Assembly (NCBI GenBank): GCA_003152485.1
Contig: PMAE01000010.1
Location: 2,900-37,296, forward strand
Source of the DNA: Gemmatimonadota bacterium
Lineage (GTDB): Bacteria; Gemmatimonadota; Gemmatimonadetes; Gemmatimonadales; Gemmatimonadaceae
Direction: 5' to 3'
Length of the DNA: 34,397 nt
Shown here: piece after piece, positions 1 through 7,105 of the stretch
How positions within the stretch are numbered: position 1 is the first letter of the stretch
How the letters are laid out: each line of letters begins with the position of its first letter
Position numbers and translations under genes: made by a program
The notes under the pieces: generated by a model
Databases searched by the model: none
Seen by the model: only the letters and a program-made list of their open reading frames with translations
What the model was told of the DNA's origin: nothing

Positions 1-2
1 GG

Positions 3-383
3 TACATCCTGTTCAACGTGATCGCGGGCGCGATGTCGATCCCGTCCGATCTCCGCGAGGCGGCCGTCGTGTATCAGGTCACGGGATGGCGACGGTGGCG
101 GACGCTCATCCTGCCGGCGATTTTTCCGTACCTGGTGACGGGAATGATTACGGCGACGGGCGGCGCCTGGAACGCCAGCATCGTCTCGGAATACGTCTCG
201 TACAAGGGCCATAAGGTGATGACCCTCGGCCTTGGGTCCCTGATCGCCGACGCGGCCGATCGTGCCGACTTCCGGTTGCTCCTCGCGGGTACCTTGGTAA
301 TGGCGGCTATCGTGATCACGGGCAATCGAGTGGTCTGGCGCCGCCTGTACGCGTTGGCGGAGGCGCGGTTCCGGCTCGATTGA
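3..383 (+). CDS. ABC transporter permease, NitT/TauT type (3' end only)
   Basis: This is the C-terminal part of an inner-membrane permease of the nitrate/sulfonate/taurine (NitT/TauT, SsuC-like) ABC family. The reading frame is open to the left edge, so the start lies outside the window. The visible 127 residues contain the cytoplasmic coupling-helix region typical of BPD-type permeases (SIPSDLREAAVVYQVTGWRR followed by LILPAIFPYLVTG), in which the permease contacts the ATPase, and then a last hydrophobic segment (LLLAGTLVMAAIVITGNRVVW). The ATPase gene follows after 50 bases on the same strand, so the two form an operon. The substrate cannot be read from these parts, and no substrate-binding protein is visible in the window. 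Confidence 0.9.
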   Translation, partial: YILFNVIAGAMSIPSDLREAAVVYQVTGWRRWRTLILPAIFPYLVTGMITATGGAWNASIVSEYVSYKGHKVMTLGLGSLIADAADRADFRLLLAGTLVMAAIVITGNRVVWRRLYALAEARFRLD

Positions 384-433
384 GCCGGGACGCGACGTTG
401 GTGCTCGCTCGCTTTTTCGTGGAGATATGATTC

Positions 434-1810
434 GTGGCGATTCTCACGACCCTCCCCAGCGCCCCGGGCGCGGGCGAGGTCCTCCTCGCGGCCGAGGACG
501 TGAAGAAGTATTACGGCGACGACCGGTCGCCCGTGCTCGAGCAAGTCAGTGTCGAGCTCCGCGACGGCGAGTTCGTCGCGTTGCTTGGACCGTCCGGATC
601 GGGCAAGTCCACGCTGCTGCGAATCCTTGCGGGGCTCATGCCACCATCCGAAGGGCGCGTCCTGGTCCACGGTGAGCCATTGGGTGGACCCAATGCGCAG
701 GTGGCCATCGTGTTTCAGAGTTTTGCGCTCTTTCCGTGGTTGACGGTGCTGGACAACGTGGAGTTGGGGTTGCTGGCCACCGGCCTGTCGCCAGCCGAGC
801 GCCGCGCTCGGGCCGAGCAGGCCATCGACATGATCGGACTCGCCGGCTACGAGGAGGCCTTTCCCAAGGAGTTGTCCGGCGGCATGAAGCAGCGCGTCGG
901 CTTCGCGCGTGCGCTGGTGGTGCATCCCGAAGTGCTGTTCATGGATGAACCGTTCTCGGCCCTCGATGTCCTCACGGGCGAGAATCTCCGCCAGGAATTG
1001 CAGGAGCTGTGGGCCCAGCACTCCATCCCGACCCGCGCGGTCCTGATCGTGACGCACAACATCGAGGAGGCGGTCGCGCTCGCCGATCGGATTCTCGTCT
1101 TCGGCGCGAATCCCGGCCACATCCGGGTGGAGCTCAAGGGGGTGCCCGCGGCAGAGCGCCACGTCAAAGGCCCCGCGCGCGCCCAGTTGGTCGAAACGAT
1201 CTACCAGATCATGACCAACCCGGAGCTCGATGCGGCGGAGTTGATGCAACAGCGGTCGCTCGCCGCTCGCGGCTCCGAGCCCAAGACCGGCGGATCACGC
1301 GCCCGGCGATATCAGACATTGCCGGACGTCAGCATCGACGACCTGACAGGTTTCGTGCAGTACCTCGCGACCGTCGGCGGGCGCGGCAACGTGCACGAGT
1401 TGTCCCGTGACCTCCAGATGCGGGCGGATGACCTGATGGCGCTCGTGGAGGCGACCGACCTCTTGGGACTGGTCGATCTCCAGAATCGGCACGTGCTGCT
1501 CACCCCCGTGGGTCAACGGTTCGCGGACGCCGATCTCGACGGTGAGAAAGCACTGTTCCGGCAAATCGCACTCGAACAGATCTCCCTGCTCCGCTACATC
1601 GTGCGGGAGCTCGAGACCAGTCCGACCCACACGTTGGAAGCGGAACGGGTGACCGACGATTTAGAGCATTCGTTCAGCAGCGAGGAGGCGCGGCGCCAGT
1701 TCGAGACGGTCATCGATTGGGGGCGCTACGCCGAGCTCCTGACGTACGACGACAGCTCGGGGGAATTGCGGCTGGACGAGGAGCATCGCGTTCCCGAGCT
1801 GCCGAGCTGA
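434..1810 (+). CDS. ABC transporter ATP-binding protein with C-terminal AAA-associated domain
   Basis: ATPase of a NitT/TauT-type importer, 458 residues. Residues about 15-250 form the ABC domain: Walker A GPSGSGKST, Q-loop in VFQSFALFPW, signature LSGGMKQR, Walker B VLFMDEPFSALD and the switch histidine in IVTHNIEEA. From about residue 295 a second domain follows (DVSIDDLTGFVQYLATVGG onward). It resembles the winged-helix AAA-associated C-terminal domain that some nitrate/sulfonate/bicarbonate ATPases carry, so the protein is much longer than a 250-residue SsuB. The GTG start at 434 is preceded by GGAG at 421, and the N-terminus fits the family. The gene ends 7 bases from the end of convergent coxC. 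Substrate unknown; a functional link to the xox-cox operon is not shown. Confidence 0.9.
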   Translation: MAILTTLPSAPGAGEVLLAAEDVKKYYGDDRSPVLEQVSVELRDGEFVALLGPSGSGKSTLLRILAGLMPPSEGRVLVHGEPLGGPNAQVAIVFQSFALFPWLTVLDNVELGLLATGLSPAERRARAEQAIDMIGLAGYEEAFPKELSGGMKQRVGFARALVVHPEVLFMDEPFSALDVLTGENLRQELQELWAQHSIPTRAVLIVTHNIEEAVALADRILVFGANPGHIRVELKGVPAAERHVKGPARAQLVETIYQIMTNPELDAAELMQQRSLAARGSEPKTGGSRARRYQTLPDVSIDDLTGFVQYLATVGGRGNVHELSRDLQMRADDLMALVEATDLLGLVDLQNRHVLLTPVGQRFADADLDGEKALFRQIALEQISLLRYIVRELETSPTHTLEAERVTDDLEHSFSSEEARRQFETVIDWGRYAELLTYDDSSGELRLDEEHRVPELPS

Positions 1811-1817
1811 GGGATCG

Positions 1818-2399
1818 CTACATCCAGCGCGGTGAGAGGTAGAGCGTCGCGAAGACGAACAGCCACGCGATGTCCACGAAATGCCAGTACAATCCCGCGT
1901 TCGTGACCGCGAGGTGACGGTCCGCGGTGAATGTCCCGCGCCAGGCCCAGATCTGTACCACCGCGTTCAATAAGAGTCCCACGATCACGTGCGCGCCGTG
2001 AAAACCCGTGATCGTAAAGAACAGGGACCCGAACGCGTCCGACTGCGCGGTGAACGATTGGCTGTGCCACTCGATCCCTTGGATGACGGCGAACACCGCT
2101 CCCAACGCGAACGTCAGCAGAAGGCCGACGCGCAACTGCGTCTGACTGCCGCGGCGGATCCCGCGTTCGCCCCACATGTAGACGCCGCTGCTCAGGAGCA
2201 GGATTGCCGTATTGGGCAGCGCGAGCGACAAGCTCAGAGGGCCCTGCGGCGGCCAGGGCCCGCGCTGTTGGGCGCCCAGGTAAACGAAGCTGAAGAGCAG
2301 ATACACGAACAGACATGCCTCGGTGGCGATGGTCCAAACCATCGCCCACCATCCAACTGTATGGCGCCCCCGCGCCGGCGTCACGCGAGCCATTGGCAT
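1818..2399 (-). CDS. coxC: Cytochrome c oxidase subunit III
   Basis: Haem-copper oxidase subunit III of the short, five-helix type (about 194 residues), in the inner membrane. It begins near VGWWAMVWTIATEACLFVY and keeps the conserved glutamate of the first helix (TEA), ends with a HFVDIAWLFVF helix and has the GFHGAHVIVGLLL segment typical of the family. Two starts are possible: ATG at 2399, used here because GGTGA lies about 10 bases upstream, or GTG at 2414, whose GTGA overlaps the ctaD stop. The open frame runs on to 2588, but the translation there is arginine-rich and has no family character because it is antisense to the ctaD end. It is the last gene of the xox-cox operon. Confidence 0.93.
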   Translation of the reverse strand: MPMARVTPARGRHTVGWWAMVWTIATEACLFVYLLFSFVYLGAQQRGPWPPQGPLSLSLALPNTAILLLSSGVYMWGERGIRRGSQTQLRVGLLLTFALGAVFAVIQGIEWHSQSFTAQSDAFGSLFFTITGFHGAHVIVGLLLNAVVQIWAWRGTFTADRHLAVTNAGLYWHFVDIAWLFVFATLYLSPRWM

Positions 2400-2410
2400 C
2401 GCGGCGGCGG

Positions 2411-4360
2411 TCACCGTGCACCGACCGTGACGGGGTCTGACTGCGGAGTGCCCGCGAGTGCGGTGGGCCACAACCAGCCCGCGAGGGCCACGATCGTGCC
2501 CGCGATGCCAACCCCCACCAGCCACCACGCGCCAAACAGCAGTCCGTAGCACGTCGCGGCGATGGCCAGCGCGAGAATGAGCGGCCACGGCGAGTCCGCG
2601 GGCATCGATTGGGGGACCGGCTGCGCCGCGTCGATCGCGGAGGTGGTCATCGTCTGTCGCCCGTGATCCAACACTGGCCCGCTGAACAGGGTGCTGCGGA
2701 GCGCCAGCGCGCTCGGCGCCTCACCGATCACGCGACCCTCCCACAACGGATCACGGCTTCCGACGGTCGGGATCACCGCGAAGTTGTACGGCGGCGGCGG
2801 CGATGACGTGGTCCACTCGAGCGTCGCCGCGTCCCAGGGGTTGGGTCCGGCCAGCGCGCCACGCCGGATGCTCCAGAGGAAATTGACTACGAATACCAGA
2901 ATCCCGACCGCGAAGATCGCCGCACCGACCGTCGTGGCGAGATTGACCGTCTCGAGGCCCACGCCAGCGGGATAGGTGTACACACGACGCGCCATCCCGA
3001 GGATTCCCGCGACGTGCATCGGGAAGAACGCGATGTTCACCCCGACGAACATCATCCAGAAGTTCCACCGCCCGAGTCGTTCGCTGAGCAACCGTCCGGT
3101 GATCTTGGGGAGCCAGAAGTAGAGCGCGGCCATCACCGCGAATACGTTGATGCCGACTAGGACGTAGTGGATATGCGCCACGATGAAGTAGCTGTCCGAG
3201 ACCTGCCAATCGTAGGGCACCGCGGCGGTCACGACCCCCGATACGCCGCCGATGACGAAGACCACGATAAACCCCAGTGAAAAGAGCATCGGCGTCTTGA
3301 AGACCGGACGGCCCGTCCAGATCGTGGCGATCCACGCACTCACCGCGATGCCACTCGGAATCGCGATCAGGAAACTGAATCCGCTGAAGACGGTCATGGC
3401 CATCATGGGAACGCCGGTGGCGAACATGTGGTGGATCCACACGGCGAAGCCGATGACCCCCGTCGCGATCGTGGACCCGGCGACGAACCCGTAGCCCACC
3501 AACGGTCGCCGAGAGAATACCGGGATGATGTCGGACACCATGCCCATCGCCGGGAGCACGACGACGTACACCCACGGGTGGCCGAACATCCAAAAGAGGT
3601 GCTGCCACAGCATCGCGCTCCCACCATGCTCGACTGCAAAAAAGTGCATGCCGAAGCGGCGCTCGAGAAAGAGGAACGTGCACGCCACGGTCAGCGCAGG
3701 AAGGGCGAACACAATGGACAACGAGGCCGACAGCGTGCCGTACATGAACACAGGCAAGCGGCTCATCGAGAGGCCCGGACAGCGCATGTTGATGAGCGTC
3801 CCGATGAAGTTGATGGCGCCGACGGTCGTTGATATGCCCAAGAAAATCAGCCCCAGGGCATAGAAGTCCATGTTGAGACCGGCGTTGTACAACCCGAGCG
3901 AATATGGGGCGTACGCAAACCACCCGTCGTTAGGAGATTGCCCCAGGAACGGGCTGGTGTAGAGGAAGATCCCGGAGAGGAGAAAGGTCCAGTAGCTCAA
4001 CGCATTGACGCGGGGATACGCCATGTCGCGGGCGCCGATCATCAGTGGCCAGAGGTAGTTGCTGAACCCGGAGAGGATGGGAGAGGCGTACCAGAACATC
4101 ATGGTCATCCCGTGCATCGAGAACAACTGGTTGTAGACCTCCGGGGTCACCAGATGTTCGCCGGGCCGCGTCAACTGCGCGCGCATGATGCCCGCTTCGA
4201 GTCCACCGATCAGCAGGAACAGGAACGCAGTCACGAGATACCGCTTGCCGATCGTCTTGTGATCGACGGTCGCCAACTGACCGTAGATCCCAGATGGCGT
4301 TTCCCAGATCCGCCGAAGCGTCTCGGTCGGAGCATCGGATACGGTACTCTGCATCTCCAC
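2411..4360 (-). CDS. ctaD: Cytochrome c oxidase subunit I, unusual proton-channel residues
   Basis: Catalytic subunit of an aa3/caa3-like oxygen reductase, 649 residues, 12 core helices. Metal ligands are in place: haem a His83 and His398, CuB His261, His310 and His311, haem a3 His396, and the cross-linked Tyr265. The motif GHPEVY reads GHPWVY, so the D-channel glutamate (bovine E242) is Trp263. The K-channel lysine of PTGVKVF is Ala339 in PSGIAVSAW. The D-channel entrance Asp112 (ARDMAYPR) is kept. After the core come two further hydrophobic segments (about residues 585-635), like the linker before fused subunit III in other bacteria, but subunit III is a separate overlapping gene here. Start: GTG at 4360 behind CGAGG; ATG at 4354 is the alternative. 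Confidence 0.96.
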   Translation of the reverse strand: MEMQSTVSDAPTETLRRIWETPSGIYGQLATVDHKTIGKRYLVTAFLFLLIGGLEAGIMRAQLTRPGEHLVTPEVYNQLFSMHGMTMMFWYASPILSGFSNYLWPLMIGARDMAYPRVNALSYWTFLLSGIFLYTSPFLGQSPNDGWFAYAPYSLGLYNAGLNMDFYALGLIFLGISTTVGAINFIGTLINMRCPGLSMSRLPVFMYGTLSASLSIVFALPALTVACTFLFLERRFGMHFFAVEHGGSAMLWQHLFWMFGHPWVYVVVLPAMGMVSDIIPVFSRRPLVGYGFVAGSTIATGVIGFAVWIHHMFATGVPMMAMTVFSGFSFLIAIPSGIAVSAWIATIWTGRPVFKTPMLFSLGFIVVFVIGGVSGVVTAAVPYDWQVSDSYFIVAHIHYVLVGINVFAVMAALYFWLPKITGRLLSERLGRWNFWMMFVGVNIAFFPMHVAGILGMARRVYTYPAGVGLETVNLATTVGAAIFAVGILVFVVNFLWSIRRGALAGPNPWDAATLEWTTSSPPPPYNFAVIPTVGSRDPLWEGRVIGEAPSALALRSTLFSGPVLDHGRQTMTTSAIDAAQPVPQSMPADSPWPLILALAIAATCYGLLFGAWWLVGVGIAGTIVALAGWLWPTALAGTPQSDPVTVGAR

Positions 4361-4405
4361 GACTACCTCGTTTCCTCTGGCTGGTGCACGTGTCGGAGCC
4401 CGCGC

Positions 4406-5458
4406 CTACCGCAACGTCTCGAGATACGCCACGAGTGCCTCGAGCTCCCGGGGGGGCAGGTCCATGCGGGGCATGTCGGATCCCGGCTTGATTCCCTGCG
4501 CGTCCTGGATCCAGGCCATGAGATTGGGCGGCGTGTTGGGCATCGCCCCCGCGCCCAACATGTGGCGGGACGCGAGATGTGTGAGATCGGGTCCCATCGC
4601 GCCGCCCGCGCCAGTACCGCGTATGGTGTGGCAGCTCGCGCAGCCCCGAGTGAGGAACACCTGCTGGCCAGCCGCCTGCGTCGAATCGGCGGGGGCCGGC
4701 GCCGACTCGCGTTGTCGCGCGAGCCACCCGTGAAACGCGTCCGGTGATTCGGCGACCACCGTGATGCGCATATGCGCGTGTTGTGTCCCGCAATACTGGC
4801 TGCACAATCCAACGAACACACCGGGGACTCTGGCCTCGAGCCACAGCGAGTTCTGTCGCCCCGGAATCAGCTCGATCTTGCCCGCGAGCTCCGGCACCCA
4901 AAAGCTGTGGATGACGTCCGCGGTCTGGACGCCAAAGTACACCGGCTCGCCGACCGGGAGATGGACCTCGTTGGCCGCGGTAAACGAGTGGGCCGGCTCA
5001 CTGTCCTGGTACACCGCCTCCCACCACCACTGATGGCCGGTCAGCGTCACCGAGGCCGCATAGGGATGCCCGGGCGACGCGACGGCGTCGAGGGTTCCCA
5101 CGGTGAAGACATAGGCCGTGGCAAGGACGGCGACCGGTATCAGGATGCCACCAATGAGAATCCAACGACGATCCACGGCCGCTCGCGTCGGCTCGATCCC
5201 TGCCTCGACGCCGTGCGGTTCCCGATGTCGGAAGGCAGCGATCAGCACGAGCGCACCGATCACCACAACGACGGCAGCGGCCACGATCAGCAGGAAGGCG
5301 CCGAGCAGAGTCTCCCGCGTCCCGCTCACGCCGGAGTTTGTGAGCGTCGACGCCCCACCCTCGCATCCGGAGAGGATAGCTAGCCCTGCACCAACGAGCG
5401 AGAGAGACACCGCATCGGCCCGAGCCACCGACCGGCCCTCGATAGCTCGGTCACCCAT
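4406..5458 (-). CDS. coxB: Cytochrome c oxidase subunit II with fused cytochrome c domain
   Basis: Electron-entry subunit of a caa3-type oxidase, 350 residues. The N-terminal lipobox LAILSGC places the lipidated Cys at 32. Two transmembrane helices follow (about 49-76 and 98-120), then the periplasmic cupredoxin domain with the aromatic GHQWWWE patch and the CuA ligands His184, Cys219, Cys223, His227 and Met230 (CSQYCGTQHAHM). Residues about 262-350 form a cytochrome c domain with CASCH (273-277) and a likely axial Met in GSDMP (329). Electrons therefore pass from haem c to CuA within one chain. The ATG overlaps the end of the upstream cytochrome gene by 8 bases, pointing to coupled translation. 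The gap to ctaD is 45 bases. Confidence 0.96.
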   Translation of the reverse strand: MGDRAIEGRSVARADAVSLSLVGAGLAILSGCEGGASTLTNSGVSGTRETLLGAFLLIVAAAVVVVIGALVLIAAFRHREPHGVEAGIEPTRAAVDRRWILIGGILIPVAVLATAYVFTVGTLDAVASPGHPYAASVTLTGHQWWWEAVYQDSEPAHSFTAANEVHLPVGEPVYFGVQTADVIHSFWVPELAGKIELIPGRQNSLWLEARVPGVFVGLCSQYCGTQHAHMRITVVAESPDAFHGWLARQRESAPAPADSTQAAGQQVFLTRGCASCHTIRGTGAGGAMGPDLTHLASRHMLGAGAMPNTPPNLMAWIQDAQGIKPGSDMPRMDLPPRELEALVAYLETLR

Positions 5459-6059
5459 CGCTGGGCAGCATCGGCGGATGGTCCTGCGGTGGTGGCGGGT
5501 CGGGCTCGCGCGCGGTGTTCAGCGTGCGGATATAGGCAACGATCTTCCAGATCTGGTCGGCCGACAACTTCGTGCCCCACGTCGGCATCCCGTTCGGCCG
5601 GCCTTCGAAGATCGAGTCGTAGATCTGGACATCGCTGCCGCCGTAGATCCATGACGCGTCGCGGAGACTCGGCCCCATCCCTCCTCCTGCCCGCCCGCCA
5701 TGACATCCCGAGCAGTTGTATTGCACAAACAACTGCCGCCCCTCGGCTTCCGCGGCTCCATTGCCCGTGTACGGGTCGTGGAGGTCGCCCAACACGACAG
5801 CGGGGTGAATTCCGGGAACCACGCCCGCGACATTGGCGAGTGCGGTCGCACCCGCTTGCGTGCTGTCGGCGGGACCGTGCTCGGTCGCCCGCAACTGCTC
5901 CTGCCCCTCCGGGCGGCACCCGAGGGCGACGGACAGCCCCGCCACAGTGACCGCGGCAGTGACCGCCATGACCGCGAGGCTCACCGCCGCGTCACGGCCA
6001 TTCCCCTGACGCCGTGACGACGTCGGCACCACGCGCGATCGCGCGAACGTTACGCGCAT
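5451..6059 (-). CDS. Mono-haem cytochrome c, candidate XoxG-like electron acceptor
   Basis: Exported class I cytochrome c of 202 residues. A hydrophobic segment (about 24-46) ends in ALGC, so it is either a lipoprotein (Cys48) or membrane-anchored. The haem site is CSGCH at 116-120 and the axial Met is probably 158 in NGMPTWG; the C-terminal helix is DQIWKIVAYIRTL. The gene lies between the xoxJ-like gene (10-base overlap upstream) and coxB (8-base overlap downstream). That is where the cytochrome partner of XoxF is found in methylotroph xox clusters, so it most likely carries electrons from the dehydrogenase to the oxidase. I give no symbol because sequence alone does not separate XoxG from a CtaX-like oxidase cytochrome. 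Confidence 0.9.
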   Translation of the reverse strand: MRVTFARSRVVPTSSRRQGNGRDAAVSLAVMAVTAAVTVAGLSVALGCRPEGQEQLRATEHGPADSTQAGATALANVAGVVPGIHPAVVLGDLHDPYTGNGAAEAEGRQLFVQYNCSGCHGGRAGGGMGPSLRDASWIYGGSDVQIYDSIFEGRPNGMPTWGTKLSADQIWKIVAYIRTLNTAREPDPPPPQDHPPMLPSDG

Positions 6060-7105
6060 CGTCCATCGCCCCCATTCGATCTACAGGGCTGACGTACGAC
6101 CAGAGCCGTCGCTGCGGATGTAGGAGTGGCCGGGGCGTGCGCCGCGGGCGCGGCGGCGGCGGTGGCGCCGACGGTCGGCACCCCATATTCCCGCAGGATG
6201 CGATCGATGGCCCCGCGACGATGGGCCAACACGCGCTCAAGGCGGTCGGCGAGTGCGTGGTCATCTGGCCGTACTCCGACCGCGATATCGTACACGAACG
6301 GGATGCCGTAGCCGGCGGTCTCCGTCGCTACCGGCGTCACGATGAGCGGAACCTCCGAGTGCCGCGCGTAGTAGCCGGCCAGCGGACCCCACGCGATCGC
6401 GACATCGATGTCGCCGCGCGCCACGGCGGCGATGAGCGCCGACGGCGGACTCGCGTGCGCGTAGTTCCCGTAAATGCTGTAGCCGACGATGTTGTGCACG
6501 ATCCCGCGCCGCGCCAGCGCGACCCCAGGGGGCAAGCTGTTGTAGTCGGCACCGATCACATGCAACCCGACGCGCAGTGTCCGCAGCCGCGGGTCGTCGA
6601 ATGACGTGATTTGCAGATCACGATCACGACGCGTCACGAACACGTAGGTGGACCGGTAGTACGGGGCAGTCGTAAGCACATTCCCGGCGCTCGCGACGAT
6701 CCCGACGACGACGTCACATTCGTGAGCGCCGAGGGTGGTGCGGATAAACCCCCGCCGCTGTGGCCACCACGTGTAGGTCGCCGTCTCTCCCAACTCTCGC
6801 GCGAGCAGTGCAGCAATCCGATTCTCGTATCCCTGCTGGGCGCGATCCGAGAATGGCATGTTATTCGGATCCGCGCATACCCGAAGCGACGTGGCCGGCG
6901 CCGCCGGTGCGCGGGACTGAGCGGTCGATTGTGCCGAGGGCGCCGAACTCGGTAGTCCGGCCGACAAGCCGGCGAGGACCAGGCCCACCATCGCGGACAC
7001 CATCGCGGGCACCATCGCGGGCCATATCGGGCGCAACACCGGGCAGCGAGTTCGGCGCGGTGCCGACCGACACTCGCGCTCGGCAGCCGGCGGCGCGCCG
7101 CTCAT
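6050..7105 (-). CDS. xoxJ: XoxJ/MxaJ-like periplasmic binding protein of quinoprotein dehydrogenases
   Basis: Periplasmic protein of the quinoprotein-dehydrogenase-associated solute-binding family, 351 residues. After an export signal (hydrophobic stretch about 28-58) the fold starts with LRVCADPNNMPFSDRAQQGYENRIA, the family hallmark, followed by ATYTWWPQRRGFIRTTL and ECDVVVGI; the tail is Ala/Pro-rich. In known xox clusters XoxJ follows xoxF and helps mature or activate the dehydrogenase; it is not a transporter component. The ATG at 7105 overlaps the xoxF stop as ATGA, so I reject the longer open frame to 7480. A short tandem repeat (about 6988-7030, unit near ACCATCGCGG) encodes the PAMVPAMVSAMV part of the signal segment. 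The gene overlaps the cytochrome gene by 10 bases. Confidence 0.88.
   Translation of the reverse strand: MSGAPPAAERECRSAPRRTRCPVLRPIWPAMVPAMVSAMVGLVLAGLSAGLPSSAPSAQSTAQSRAPAAPATSLRVCADPNNMPFSDRAQQGYENRIAALLARELGETATYTWWPQRRGFIRTTLGAHECDVVVGIVASAGNVLTTAPYYRSTYVFVTRRDRDLQITSFDDPRLRTLRVGLHVIGADYNSLPPGVALARRGIVHNIVGYSIYGNYAHASPPSALIAAVARGDIDVAIAWGPLAGYYARHSEVPLIVTPVATETAGYGIPFVYDIAVGVRPDDHALADRLERVLAHRRGAIDRILREYGVPTVGATAAAAPAAHAPATPTSAATALVVRQPCRSNGGDGRCA

Noticed and set aside
2400..2588. N-terminal extension of the subunit III frame to 2588
   Set aside because: The added 63 residues are Arg/His-rich, lie antisense-shifted over the ctaD end and have no subunit III character.
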